This document shows, in pieces, positions 7,964-16,454 of a stretch of DNA of 43,554 bases. Position 1 is the first letter of the stretch; each line of letters starts with the position of its first letter. Position numbers and translations under genes: made by a program. The DNA lies in the NCBI RefSeq assembly GCF_012515855.1, contig NZ_JAAYXO010000069.1:1-43554 (forward strand), in the 5' to 3' direction. The notes under the pieces are model-generated. The model saw only the letters and a list, made by a program, of their open reading frames with translations, was not told the origin of the DNA and ran no database searches. This stretch comes from Gordonia sp. (in: high G+C Gram-positive bacteria) (GTDB lineage: Bacteria; Actinomycetota; Actinomycetes; Mycobacteriales; Mycobacteriaceae).

Positions 7964-8270
7964 TCGGCTGATCGGCCATCTGCAGGATGCCGACCATGGT
8001 GCCGATCTCGCCGGACTGCGCCTGCACGATCTGCCGGGCCAGGCCGCGGACCGGGGTCGCCAGCGGCGCTCGGTCGATCAACCGGGCCATGCTGACCGCC
8101 TGCTGGTGGTGCGCGATCATGTCCTGCAGATACCCGACCTCCACCGACGACAACGGTGCGACGGGCCGCGGGTCGTCGACCAGCGCGGGGCGCAGGGCGA
8201 CGCCGAGCACGAATACCACGCCGACCAACGTCGCCGCGAGGGCGGCGGAAACGGCTTTCCGAGTGGTCAC
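7629..8270 (-). CDS. DUF305 family secreted/anchored protein
   Basis: A 213-residue protein with an N-terminal hydrophobic export or anchor segment (ALAATLVGVVFVLGVAL). The DUF305 four-helix ferritin-like fold follows, with YLQDMIAHHQQAVSMA (His54, His55), a Met/His-rich loop (MHGHGADAPMPGM) and a second RLMQRHHYGGIAM signature. DUF305 proteins are extracytoplasmic and often found with copper-handling genes; the His/Met clusters here could bind metal, but this is inference. The GTG start at 8270 overlaps the stop of the LVIVD gene (GTGA), so the two form an operon. Its 3' half is antisense to the tail of the GtrA-like frame. Confidence 0.85.
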   Translation of the reverse strand: MTTRKAVSAALAATLVGVVFVLGVALRPALVDDPRPVAPLSSVEVGYLQDMIAHHQQAVSMARLIDRAPLATPVRGLARQIVQAQSGEIGTMVGILQMADQPITSDSPMSWMHRYGEAGDSMHGHGADAPMPGMATTDEVASLGLLTGVAAENEFLRLMQRHHYGGIAMSQDLLSYRTSSQPVVRLARSSLTTQTSETGVIGAMLHSRGVPQK

Positions 8271-9856
8271 GACCCCACCGTCGACTGCTGGTCGGCAGGG
8301 GCGCGATACACGCGGTTGCTCAGTTCGATCACCTGGAATCCGCTGTTGGAGCAGCTCACGTAGAGCCGATTTCCGCGCCACTCGGGCGGCGAGAAGCACG
8401 CGTCGGTGGTCTGGTCGGCGAGGACGATCCCGTTGCGGCGGCTCTGCGCCTGCACGGGATCGAACTGGCCGCGGCGGAGGCCGTCGAGGATCGACGGCGC
8501 GCTGAGGATCGGCACGCCGATGACGGCGCTCATCACGAGCGGCGAGTTCCACGAGGTGAGCGGGTCGGTGGGCCGAACCGGCGGCAGGTAGTACGCGATC
8601 TCCTTGACCTGCAACGGATCACGGATGTCGAAGACCCGCACGCCGGACGTGGTCCACCCGCATGCCAGGGCCGTCGGGTTCACCGGACGGTCGGCCGCGC
8701 AGTAGTGGGACTCGTAGGCGAAGATGCCTCCACCCGAGCCGGAGGCGACGAGTCGGTCCTGATTCTCGGGGAGGTTGATCGCGAGCTTGAGCGTGTTCAC
8801 CAGCCGCGGCTTTCGCGGGTCGGTCGCGTCGATCACCTTGACCCCGCCGCTGCCGCCCTCGGTCGGGGTGAAGAGCACGGTGCGATCGCCGTACTGAACC
8901 GGTACCGAGTGCTGGGTGGCCCAACCGGCGTCATCCCAGGTCAGCTTGCTGAGAAGGGGAACTCGCGGGTTCGGTTTGCGCTGGGTCACCTGCCGAATGT
9001 CGTAGACGCTGATCCCGCCGAAGTTGTGCGAGAGGTAGAGCGTCGATCCGGTGCGGTCGATGCCGAAACCGTGCGCCTCGAGCCCGGTGAGGCCCTGCCA
9101 GACCACCCGCGGTCGCGTCGGGTCGGTCAGGTCGACGGCGCTCAGCAGGCCGGGCCCCATTCCCGAGGTCCAGTAGGTCTTGCCGTCGGGGGAGAAACCG
9201 CCCTCGTGTGCGGTGATCGGCAGCGGGGCCTCGGCGGTGCCGATCGTCTTGTTCAGCAATCGCGGGCGCGCGCAGTCCGACACGTCGTACACCGACAACA
9301 GCCCGGCGCCGAAGAGGAAGGGCACGCCGGCCGCCACCAGGAGCTTTCGTGCGGAGTTGACCTTGAGCGTCTCCCAGGTCCCCGCCGCCATCGCCGGTGC
9401 GGACAAAGTCGCCGACTTGCGCAGGCGTGACGGGTTCGCGGCGTCGATCACCTCGACGCCCGGGTCGCGCGCCACCGCCGAGCCGGGGAACACCGAGCCC
9501 ATGTACCCGCAGTCGTCGAACGACGTCGAGACGATGCCGCCGCCGTGCCCGGCGTACGACGACACCAGCGACACGTTGCAGGCGTATCCGCGGCGGCTGC
9601 GCCCGGAGGCGCGGTCGGCGGCCGGGACATCACCCTGCAGTCCGACGACGGGCGTCGATCCCGGTCCGCAGTCTGCGGGAATGACGGCCGCCGGTGGCGT
9701 GCTGTGTCGGGGTGCGGCCGAGGCCGGTGCAGGCAGAAGCGTCGACGCCGTCAAGGCGCACGGCAACAGCGAGACGACCGCGATGAGCAGGCGACGTCGT
9801 GTCGGACGCTGTGCAGCGGCCGTCGAAGCGGGTGGAAACAAGTCGGAGTGGGACAC
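8267..9856 (-). CDS. Secreted LVIVD-repeat beta-propeller protein
   Basis: About 529 residues. An N-terminal signal (RRRLLIAVVSLLPCALTA...APASA|APRH) predicts export. The body consists of repeated blades of the LVIVD/YVTN type: GVEVIDAANPSRLRKSA, LLSVYDVSDCARPRLLN, LLSAVDLTDPTRPRVVW, GVKVIDATDPRKPRLVN and GVRVFDIRDPLQVKEIA. The function of such propellers is not established; they are likely extracellular binding or scaffold proteins. Paired cysteines suggest disulfides. The GTG at 9856 is preferred, with AGGACGG upstream. A longer frame to 9970 lacks an initiation site. The coupled downstream DUF305 gene suggests a joint envelope role. Confidence 0.8.
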   Translation of the reverse strand: MSHSDLFPPASTAAAQRPTRRRLLIAVVSLLPCALTASTLLPAPASAAPRHSTPPAAVIPADCGPGSTPVVGLQGDVPAADRASGRSRRGYACNVSLVSSYAGHGGGIVSTSFDDCGYMGSVFPGSAVARDPGVEVIDAANPSRLRKSATLSAPAMAAGTWETLKVNSARKLLVAAGVPFLFGAGLLSVYDVSDCARPRLLNKTIGTAEAPLPITAHEGGFSPDGKTYWTSGMGPGLLSAVDLTDPTRPRVVWQGLTGLEAHGFGIDRTGSTLYLSHNFGGISVYDIRQVTQRKPNPRVPLLSKLTWDDAGWATQHSVPVQYGDRTVLFTPTEGGSGGVKVIDATDPRKPRLVNTLKLAINLPENQDRLVASGSGGGIFAYESHYCAADRPVNPTALACGWTTSGVRVFDIRDPLQVKEIAYYLPPVRPTDPLTSWNSPLVMSAVIGVPILSAPSILDGLRRGQFDPVQAQSRRNGIVLADQTTDACFSPPEWRGNRLYVSCSNSGFQVIELSNRVYRAPADQQSTVGS

Positions 9857-10016
9857 GCAGACCGTCCTGAGAAGTGAGTCGGATGGGAGCGTGACACCGC
9901 ATCGTCGCCACCAAAGGTCTTCGGCGTACGGATCAGAGTGGCAGAGCGTGATGGCCTGAATCAAGTGCACGCATGGAAGTGCGATACATCACATCTCGGT
10001 TTGAGGCTTCCATTAC

Positions 10017-10035
10017 TAAGTCGGCTGACTGATTA
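10017..10035. promoter_or_regulatory. Possible second operator upstream of the LVIVD-DUF305 operon
   Basis: An imperfect inverted repeat containing TAAGTCG and AGTC-N4-GACT lies in the 244-bp gap between the TetR stop (10101) and the LVIVD start (9856). It shares TAAGTCG with the clear palindrome at 10805. The match is weak and could be chance. The rest of the gap shows no gene. Confidence 0.25.
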
Positions 10036-10100
10036 TTGACGAGCGTGATGCCGCTGACATTCGACGAGGAAAGGGGGTGGTGGCGGTGTGAGTCTCTACC

Positions 10101-10742
10101 TCACGCGGTGGTGACGGGTGCAAGCCACAGGCCGACGAGTCCGTCGACCATCGCTTCGGAGAAGTCCGACCACGACCGCTTGTCGAGGGCGCCGAGTTCG
10201 TTCCTGTTGAGTTCGAAGTCGGCGAAGGTCGAGATCAGGATGTTCTTCGACATCAGATTGCGCACGCGAATCGCGTCGTCCGGCAGCGCGGGCAGCGAGC
10301 GATAGAGGCCGCCGAGGATCTCGGCGAGTGGCGCCGACTCGGCCGCTTCGCGGTACACCAGTTCCGCGGTGGTCGGATCGTTCGCCAATTGTTGCCAGAA
10401 TCGGCCGTAATGCGTTGGACCAGGGCTGGTTCCGATGTGTTCGAGCTGGGGTTGCACCAGGCAGCGGAGCCAGTCCCGGATCTGTGAGACATAGCCGATG
10501 TCGGCGACCATGCGCGCGCGGATCGCGTCGATGGGCTCCTGGTGCCGCCGAAGTAGTTCTCCGATCAGTTCGGCGCGCGATCCGAAGTGGTAACCGACGG
10601 CATAGTTGTTGGCTTGGCCCGCCGCTTCGCTGATCTGCCTGTTCGAGACGGCGGCGAGGCCGCGTTCGGCGAAGAGGCGCTCGGCCGCCGCGAGGAGGTT
10701 CGCGCGGGTCTCGTCGGCTCTGCTGCTGCGGTCGGAACTCAC
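10101..10742 (-). CDS. TetR-family transcriptional regulator
   Basis: A 213-residue protein with an N-terminal helix-turn-helix (RANLLAAAERLFAERGLAAV, then ISEAAGQANNYAVGYHFGSR) and a long C-terminal effector domain containing tetracyclin-repressor-C-like features (YGRFWQQLANDP). The HTH with NNYAVGYHFG resembles regulators of lipid, steroid or xenobiotic catabolism, but this is only suggestive. The GTG at 10742 is preferred; an upstream in-frame TTG at 10766 would add 8 residues. It is divergent from the cholesterol-oxidase-like gene, with a TAAGT-N6-ACTTA palindrome between them, so it probably regulates that gene and itself. Confidence 0.85.
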   Translation of the reverse strand: MSSDRSSRADETRANLLAAAERLFAERGLAAVSNRQISEAAGQANNYAVGYHFGSRAELIGELLRRHQEPIDAIRARMVADIGYVSQIRDWLRCLVQPQLEHIGTSPGPTHYGRFWQQLANDPTTAELVYREAAESAPLAEILGGLYRSLPALPDDAIRVRNLMSKNILISTFADFELNRNELGALDKRSWSDFSEAMVDGLVGLWLAPVTTA

Positions 10743-10804
10743 CGTTCCATAGTCCCCTACGGCCAACGGCCTGGGTGTCGAAGTCCCGGTTAGCCACGAA
10801 ATTT

Positions 10805-10820
10805 TAAGTCGTAATACTTA
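10805..10820. promoter_or_regulatory. Inverted repeat TAAGT-N6-ACTTA, probable TetR operator
   Basis: TAAGTCGTAATACTTA lies between the divergent TetR and GMC oxidoreductase genes. It overlaps a TAATAC hexamer that could serve as a -10 element for the oxidoreductase gene. It differs from the published KstR and KstR2 motifs as I know them. Function is inferred from position and symmetry. Confidence 0.55.
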
Positions 10821-10854
10821 GCTCCCTTGAGGGGGCGCCAGTGAAAGGTCAGTC

Positions 10855-12489
10855 ATGCAGAGTGTTCCGTCGCGTCCCGAGTCTGGGATGCGCGCACCGT
10901 CGGCAGCCATCAATCGACGCCGATTCCTGGCCGGTGCCGCGGCGGTCACCGCCGGTGCGGTTGCCGGGGCTTCGGTGGCGGGCTCAGCGGGCGCCAAGCC
11001 CGGGCGAGTCCGTTCGGAGGCGTCCGAGCACCGGGTGATCGTCGTGGGGTCCGGGTTCGGCGGTGGTGTCACCGCGCTGCGTCTTACGCAGGCCGGCGTT
11101 CCGGTGCTGCTGCTCGAGCGCGGAAAGGAGTGGAAGACCGGGCCGAATGCGCAGACCTTCCCGAACCCCACGGCACCGGACAAGCGAGCCCTGTGGCACC
11201 GGAGTGCGCCGCAGCTGTTCGGGCGGCCGTTCTCACCCGAGCCCTATGCGGGGCTGGTGGACGCGGTGGCCGGCGAGAACATGACGGCGGTGACGGCCGC
11301 CTGCCTCGGCGGTGGCAGCCTGCTGTACCAGGGGATGAGTCTGGAACCGGCCGAAGCCGTGTTCAACGAGCACCTGCCCGAGCAACTCGATTGGGCACGG
11401 ATGCACCGTGTCCACTACCCGCGGGTCGCGCAGATGTTGGGTCTGGCGACGGCGCCCGACGCGCTGGTTCGGACCCCGCAGTACCGGGCCGCACGAATCA
11501 TCGCGGCGCACGCGCGCCGCGCGGGCCTGCCGGTCTCTAAGATCCCGATGCCGATCGACTGGCAGTACGCGCTCGACGAGTTGGCGGGACGGATGCGGCC
11601 GTCGTACACCGACGGCTCGGGTGCGCTCGGCGTCAACAACGGCGGTAAGCACAGCGTCGACGTCACCTACCTGAAGCAGGCGCGAGCCACCGGGCTGCTG
11701 ACCGTCGCCACCCTCCACGAGGTGAACGACGTCGCTCGCGACCGCGCGGGCAAGTGGACCGTGAATGTCACCGCGACGGACGTCAACGGCACGCCCGTCG
11801 CGCGAAAGAAGCTCACCACGCCGACGCTGGTGATGGCGGCCGGCAGCGTCCACACCACGCGGCTGCTGCTGCGTGCGCGCGAGTCGGGCGCGATCGCCGA
11901 TCTTCCCGACGGGCTCGGCGCCGGATGGGGAACCAACGCCGACCGGATCTACGTGTGGTCGAATCCGGGGCTGGACTTCGGCATCAAGCAGGGCGGACCG
12001 GTGGTGTTCGGGAGTCTGAACTGGGACTCCCCGGACAACGCCCACACGCTGATTCAGGCGTCGATCCCGTCGTTCGGGGCCGAGGCGCACAGCACGATGA
12101 TGGTCGGTTACGGGGTGAGTCGCGGGCGCGGCGAGTTCCGCTACGACTCCGCGTCGGGCGACGCGCGCCTGCACTGGCCGGCCGACGGTGACCGCCGCAT
12201 CCAGTGGGGTCACATCCACCCGACCGCGCTCAAGATCGCCGGGCCGGGGTCGGTCCTAACCGACTCCAACCGCTTCCTCAACACCACCTGGCATCCGCTC
12301 GGCGGGGCGGCCATGGGCAGCGTCTGCGACCTGTCCGGGCGGGTCCGCGGGCAGCGCGGGCTCTACGTGATCGACGGCGCGCTGATTCCGGGGACGTCGG
12401 CGGCCTGCAATCCGTCGATGACGATCGCGGCGGTCGCCGAGCGAGCGCTGGACGACATCGTGGCGAACGACGTCGGGTCGATCATCTGA
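10855..12489 (+). CDS. Tat-exported GMC oxidoreductase, cholesterol-oxidase-like
   Basis: A 544-residue FAD enzyme of the GMC family, closest in pattern to class I (non-covalent FAD) cholesterol/3-beta-hydroxysteroid oxidases, which oxidise and isomerise cholesterol to cholestenone. A twin-arginine signal is visible at residues 20-50 (NRRRFLAGAAAVTAGA, ending near AGA). The FAD Rossmann motif VGSGFGGGVTALRL follows at 64-77. The catalytic His and Asn regions are present as WHPLGGA (His480) and CNPSMTIAAVAER (Asn519). The ATG at 10855 has AAAGG 6 nt upstream. The upstream divergent TetR is the likely regulator. Steroid oxidation is the best guess, but related GMC alcohol oxidases cannot be excluded. 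Confidence 0.82.
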   Translation: MQSVPSRPESGMRAPSAAINRRRFLAGAAAVTAGAVAGASVAGSAGAKPGRVRSEASEHRVIVVGSGFGGGVTALRLTQAGVPVLLLERGKEWKTGPNAQTFPNPTAPDKRALWHRSAPQLFGRPFSPEPYAGLVDAVAGENMTAVTAACLGGGSLLYQGMSLEPAEAVFNEHLPEQLDWARMHRVHYPRVAQMLGLATAPDALVRTPQYRAARIIAAHARRAGLPVSKIPMPIDWQYALDELAGRMRPSYTDGSGALGVNNGGKHSVDVTYLKQARATGLLTVATLHEVNDVARDRAGKWTVNVTATDVNGTPVARKKLTTPTLVMAAGSVHTTRLLLRARESGAIADLPDGLGAGWGTNADRIYVWSNPGLDFGIKQGGPVVFGSLNWDSPDNAHTLIQASIPSFGAEAHSTMMVGYGVSRGRGEFRYDSASGDARLHWPADGDRRIQWGHIHPTALKIAGPGSVLTDSNRFLNTTWHPLGGAAMGSVCDLSGRVRGQRGLYVIDGALIPGTSAACNPSMTIAAVAERALDDIVANDVGSII

Positions 12490-12502
12490 CCCCGTCAAGA
12501 GA

Positions 12503-12540
12503 ACGGAGGCCTCGGACCGATCTCGGTCCGAGGCCTCCGT
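12503..12540. terminator. Perfect 18-bp hairpin between convergent genes
   Basis: Arms ACGGAGGCCTCGGACCGA and its exact reverse complement are separated by TC. The hairpin sits 13 bp after the oxidoreductase stop and 16 bp from the convergent DedA stop. There is no long T run, which is normal for high-GC actinobacterial bidirectional terminators. Confidence 0.85.
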
Positions 12541-12556
12541 AATTCCTCCGTGTCGA

Positions 12557-13264
12557 TCAGTCGAGCTCGACGGCGGTCTCGGAGTCCTTGCTCTTGCGAC
12601 GACGCAACCACTCGATCACCATCGGCAGCACTGAGATCAGCACGATGAGGATGAAGATCGGCTCGATCAACTTCTGCACGATCTCGAACTGGCCCAGCCA
12701 GTAACCGAGGAGGGTGATGCCCGCGCCCCAGACGATGGCGCCGACCACGTTGTAGATGGTGAAGACGGTGAACTTCATCTTGGCGGCGCCCGCGACGATC
12801 GGCGCCAGGGTGCGGACGATCGGCACGAAGCGCGCCAACAGGATGGTGATGGGGCCGTGCTTCTCGAAGAACGTGTGGGCTTCGTCGAGGTACTTCTGCT
12901 TCAGGAAGCGGGCGTCGGGCTTGAACATCGACGTGCCCGCGTAGCGGCCGATCCAGTAGCCGATCTGACCGCCGATGATCGCGGCGATCGGAACGCCGAT
13001 CAGCAGCGGAATCAGGGTGAGGCCAGAATCGGCCACCTTGTCGGCGTTCTCACTGCCGGCCGCTGATCCCGCGGCGATCAGTCCCGCGACGAAGAGCAGC
13101 GAGTCGCCGGGCAGGACCGGGAACAGCACGCCCGACTCGATGAGAACGACCAGCAGCAGGCCCCAGAAGGCCGCGGCACCGAAGTACCCGATCAAGTTGA
13201 AGGGGTCCATGAAGCCGGGCATGAGTGCCACATTCGTCGTGGCCTGGGCAAGCAGAGTGTCCAT
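12557..13264 (-). CDS. DedA-family membrane protein (Rv0364-like)
   Basis: A 235-residue integral membrane protein of the DedA/SNARE-associated family, proposed to act in lipid-carrier flipping and envelope homeostasis. Family motifs are visible: an acidic residue before FPVLPGDSLLFVAGLIA, GGQIGYWIGRYAG, and RFVPIVRTLAPIVAGAAKM containing the conserved Arg. Several helices follow, then a charged C-terminal tail. The start is uncertain: ATG at 13264, or a GTG or TTG a few codons upstream. No good Shine-Dalgarno sequence is seen. It is divergent from fba, the same pair as Rv0364/fba (Rv0363c) in M. tuberculosis. Confidence 0.9.
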   Translation of the reverse strand: MDTLLAQATTNVALMPGFMDPFNLIGYFGAAAFWGLLLVVLIESGVLFPVLPGDSLLFVAGLIAAGSAAGSENADKVADSGLTLIPLLIGVPIAAIIGGQIGYWIGRYAGTSMFKPDARFLKQKYLDEAHTFFEKHGPITILLARFVPIVRTLAPIVAGAAKMKFTVFTIYNVVGAIVWGAGITLLGYWLGQFEIVQKLIEPIFILIVLISVLPMVIEWLRRRKSKDSETAVELD

Positions 13265-13412
13265 CACAGACCATGACAATACCGCGAGAACCTTCGAGAA
13301 CCCTTAACGTGCCTGTTCGGAGGGGACTGGCCCGACATCGGAGGGGAACCGTCATACTGGGATGGACAAGTTACAAGATGTGGAAAACATCCACCGGTTC
13401 TAGGACGTGAGT

Positions 13413-14447
13413 ATGCCGATCGCAACCCCCGAGAAGTACGCCGAGATGCTGACGAAGGCCAAGAACGAGGGCTACGCCTTCCCGGCGATCAACTGCACCT
13501 CGTCGGAGACCATCAACGCCGCGATCAAGGGCTTCGCCGACGCAGGCAGCGACGGCATCATCCAGTTCTCGACCGGCGGCGCGGAGTTCGGTTCCGGACT
13601 CGGCGTCAAGGACATGGTGACCGGCGCCGTCGCGCTGGCCGAGTTCGCACACGTCATCGCTGACAAGTACGACGTCACCATCGCGCTGCACACCGACCAC
13701 TGCCCGAAGGACAAGCTCGACACCTTCGTCCGCCCGCTCCTCGAGATCTCGCGCGAGCGCGTCGCCGCGGGCCAGAACCCGCTGTTCCAGTCGCACATGT
13801 GGGACGGCTCCGCTGTCCCGATCGACGAGAACCTGGAGATCGCCAAGGAGTTGCTGGCCAAGTCGGTCGAGGCCAACATCATCCTCGAGGTGGAGATCGG
13901 CGTCGTCGGCGGCGAAGAGGACGGCGTCGAGAACGAGATCAACGACAAGCTGTACACCACCGTCGAGGACTTCGAGAAGACCATCGACGCCCTGGGCACC
14001 GGCGAGAACGGCCGCTACCTGCTGGCCGCGACCTTCGGAAACGTGCACGGCGTCTACAAGCCGGGCGGCGTCAAGCTGCGTCCGTCGGTCCTCAAGGAGG
14101 GCCAGGACGCCGCGATCGCCAAGCTCGGCCTCGGCGCCGACGCGCAGCCCTTCGACTTCGTCTTCCACGGCGGCTCGGGCTCGGCCAAGAGCGAGATCGA
14201 AGAGGCTGTCAGCTACGGCGTCATCAAGATGAACGTCGACACCGACACCCAGTACGCCTTCACCCGCCCGGTGGCCGGCCACATGTTCGGCAACTACGAC
14301 GGTGTCCTGAAGGTCGACGGCGAGGTCGGCAACAAGAAGGTCTACGACCCCCGCAGCTACCTGAAGAAGGCGGAGACCTCGATGGCTGAGCGCGTCGTCG
14401 AGGCCTGCAACGACCTCGGGTCGTCGGGCAAGTCGATCGGCCGCTGA
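13413..14447 (+). CDS. fba: Class II fructose-bisphosphate aldolase
   Basis: A zinc-dependent aldolase that cleaves fructose 1,6-bisphosphate to DHAP and glyceraldehyde 3-phosphate. At 344 residues it has the same length and N-terminus (MPIATPEKYAEML) as the M. tuberculosis enzyme. Zinc and active-site motifs are visible: ALHTDHCPKDKL, EVEIGVVGGEEDG, FGNVHGVYKPG, FHGGSGS and MNVDTDTQYAF. The ATG at 13413 is chosen because AGGA sits 7 nt upstream; the in-frame GTG at 13407 lies too close to it. An inverted repeat GATGT-N5-ACATC lies in the leader just before the RBS. A strong hairpin ends the gene. Confidence 0.97.
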   Translation: MPIATPEKYAEMLTKAKNEGYAFPAINCTSSETINAAIKGFADAGSDGIIQFSTGGAEFGSGLGVKDMVTGAVALAEFAHVIADKYDVTIALHTDHCPKDKLDTFVRPLLEISRERVAAGQNPLFQSHMWDGSAVPIDENLEIAKELLAKSVEANIILEVEIGVVGGEEDGVENEINDKLYTTVEDFEKTIDALGTGENGRYLLAATFGNVHGVYKPGGVKLRPSVLKEGQDAAIAKLGLGADAQPFDFVFHGGSGSAKSEIEEAVSYGVIKMNVDTDTQYAFTRPVAGHMFGNYDGVLKVDGEVGNKKVYDPRSYLKKAETSMAERVVEACNDLGSSGKSIGR

Positions 14448-14485
14448 CCCGCTACTGATTCGAGCGGTTCGCCACCAGAACCGCG

Positions 14486-14515
14486 AGAGGCGCCCGGAGT
14501 GATCCGGGCGCCTCT
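14486..14515 (+). terminator. Rho-independent-type terminator after fba
   Basis: The stem AGAGGCGCCCGGA pairs perfectly with TCCGGGCGCCTCT across a GTGA loop, 38 bp after the fba stop. It is followed by TTGCGTTGT, a weak U tract. Confidence 0.85.
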
Positions 14516-14608
14516 TGCGTTGTGTCGCCCGACCGTCGCAGGCAAGCGACTGTTGTCGTGGGTGTTACGGTCCTCACTGACCCGAACGGGGGAATCCCGG
14601 CGGGCGCA

Positions 14609-15298
14609 ATGGGGGAGAGACCAGTGGGGGCGGATGAGATCGTGAGCGGCGGAATCGTGGGTAGACGGCGCGCTGCGTTGTTGATCGGCGGGGTGGTCGT
14701 GGTGACGGGATTGGTGACCGCCACCCTGTGGGTGATCGGACCGCGTGGGCCGGGGCATACCGAGGTAGGCTCGTTGGACTTGTCGACCGCGCCCAGTCAG
14801 GCTCTGGCCGTCGGCACCGAGGGGTTGATCCCGAACAGCGTGTCGCTGCCGACCGTCGGGGTCACCGCCCCGGTGGAGGCCACGCCCGCGCAGTCGGCGT
14901 TCTCGCCGACGCTCGGATACCCGGTCGCGTCGTTCGGATTGCCGAGTGCAGAAGCGGCGACCGCCTGGTGGTCCGCCGGACCGAAGCCCGGCTCAGACGG
15001 CCTGGCGGTGATCGTCGACCGCGCCGAGAACGGACCGGGGAGCAGCTCCTTCGGCGGCGTCTCACGAATCGACAACGGCGACAAGATCATCGTGCGTTCG
15101 GCGAAGCAGGAAACCGTCACCTACGTGGTGAGCACGGTGATCTCGGGCGTTCGTGCAGCCGACCCGGTGTCCTTGTCCCAGGCGCTCGGCAAGCTGCCGA
15201 CCACCCAGCGCATGGCGCTCGTCGCACTGGGCGAGCATTCCGGCCCGGCCGGAAGCGATCTGGACGTCGTGGTCCTCGGCAGACTCCGCGGCCGATAG
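14609..15298 (+). CDS. Membrane-anchored sortase-fold protein lacking catalytic residues
   Basis: A 229-residue protein with one N-terminal membrane helix (about 22-43). The extracytoplasmic domain matches class E/F sortases in order and spacing: a VGVTAPV strand, AWWSAGPKPGSDGLAVIV (as W-x-GxxPGxxGxAVI in sortases), FGGVSRIDNGDKIIV (as L..l..GD.v.V) and a final DLDVVVLGRL strand. The catalytic His position (AGHV in active enzymes) reads VDRA at 136-139. The catalytic Cys position (TCGG) reads ALGE at 206-209. It should therefore not be a transpeptidase. Start options are ATG 14609 and GTG 14624, the latter with GGGGGAGAG upstream. Function is unknown; a substrate-binding or structural role is conceivable. 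Confidence 0.65.
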   Translation: MGERPVGADEIVSGGIVGRRRAALLIGGVVVVTGLVTATLWVIGPRGPGHTEVGSLDLSTAPSQALAVGTEGLIPNSVSLPTVGVTAPVEATPAQSAFSPTLGYPVASFGLPSAEAATAWWSAGPKPGSDGLAVIVDRAENGPGSSSFGGVSRIDNGDKIIVRSAKQETVTYVVSTVISGVRAADPVSLSQALGKLPTTQRMALVALGEHSGPAGSDLDVVVLGRLRGR

Positions 15299-15317
15299 CG
15301 ATGCTGGTGCGCCGCTA

Positions 15318-16454
15318 CTAGGGGCGGGTGCAGACCTTCCAGGTGCCGTCGATGTTCTGCAGTGTGATCTGGGCGGCGGTGGTCTTGGCGGGATCATTGC
15401 TGGAGTACATGTCGACCTCCACGCGCGCGACGTCACCGTCGATCTCGACAGCCTTGACGTCGTCGAAGGTCAGCATCTCGTTGCGCGACTGCTGAGCCTG
15501 GTAGGCCTTGGCGAACTCTTCGGGCTTCACGGACGAGTAGTACTCGAGCTTCTCGCCGCACGTGATGTTCTTGAGCGAGTCGAGATCGCCGGACGCCATC
15601 GCGCTCTGGTAGTCCTTGGCGGCGTCGGCGACCTTGTTCTGGTCGGAGCTGCCGACCAACAGGTACCAGGCGCCGATGGCGATCACTGCGATCACCACGA
15701 TGGCGGCCAGCACGATCGCGACGAGCTTGCCGCTCTTGCGCTTCTCCTCGGTGCCCTGTGTCGGAGCGACCACCTGCGGCTCGGGCTTCGGAGCGACGGG
15801 AGCTGCGGCTGCTGCCGTTGCGGCGGCGGCACCCGCTGCTGGGGCGGCGGGCACTTTCATCTGAGTGGTCGGTGCGTCGGAGGCGGGCTCCTCGGACTTC
15901 TCGAACTTCACCGACTCGGTCTTGGCTGCCGCGGCGGCTGCGGCCACCTCGTCGGCCGAGATCTGCCGGGTGGCAGCGGCGTCGTCTGCCTCGGCGGATT
16001 GGCCGGCCGGCAGGTCGATCGACTGCTCGATGATCGCGGTCTTGGCGTCGTCAGTGGTTGCGGCGGCAGCTGTGGCGTCGACGGGCTCCGCGGAAATCGG
16101 GTCGCCGACCACGTTCTCCTCGCGAAGGTCGCCCGCGGCGCTATCGGGGCCCGTCTGCGCGGCTGCTGCCGCTGCGGCGACTTCGGCGGGGATCTTGAAG
16201 GCCTTGGTCGGGGCTTCGGAACCACCGCCGCCCTGCGGGGCGGGGGCGTCGTCGAGCTTCTTCACCGGCGTCGGCTCTTGCGTGGGCTCGGTCGCGGACG
16301 CTTCTGCGCCCGATTCTGCTGCGCCTACTTCTTCTGCGGCCGATTCTGCTGCGGCCGACTCGGAGGAATCGCTTCTGCCCTGCTCGCGCTGCGCGCGGAA
16401 GGCACCGACGACCTTGTCGATGGCAGCCGAAGTGTCCTTGTCCGAATCAGACAT
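15318..16454 (-). CDS. Ala-rich single-pass membrane protein (Rv0361-like)
   Basis: A 378-residue protein. Residues 1-240 are acidic/Ala/Pro-rich and probably disordered in the cytoplasm. A membrane helix spans about 243-267 (KLVAIVLAAIVVIAVIAIGA). The extracytoplasmic C-terminal domain of about 110 residues resembles DUF4878/lumazine-fold modules and has two cysteines (about 299 and 375) that could pair. The cytoplasmic part repeats a motif, KIPAEVAAAAAAAQT at 87-101 and QISADEVAAAAAAAKT at 164-179, each preceded by Thr. Position next to fba and DUF3151 matches Rv0361 of M. tuberculosis. Function is unknown. The ATG at 16454 has no clear RBS. Confidence 0.75.
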   Translation of the reverse strand: MSDSDKDTSAAIDKVVGAFRAQREQGRSDSSESAAAESAAEEVGAAESGAEASATEPTQEPTPVKKLDDAPAPQGGGGSEAPTKAFKIPAEVAAAAAAAQTGPDSAAGDLREENVVGDPISAEPVDATAAAATTDDAKTAIIEQSIDLPAGQSAEADDAAATRQISADEVAAAAAAAKTESVKFEKSEEPASDAPTTQMKVPAAPAAGAAAATAAAAAPVAPKPEPQVVAPTQGTEEKRKSGKLVAIVLAAIVVIAVIAIGAWYLLVGSSDQNKVADAAKDYQSAMASGDLDSLKNITCGEKLEYYSSVKPEEFAKAYQAQQSRNEMLTFDDVKAVEIDGDVARVEVDMYSSNDPAKTTAAQITLQNIDGTWKVCTRP

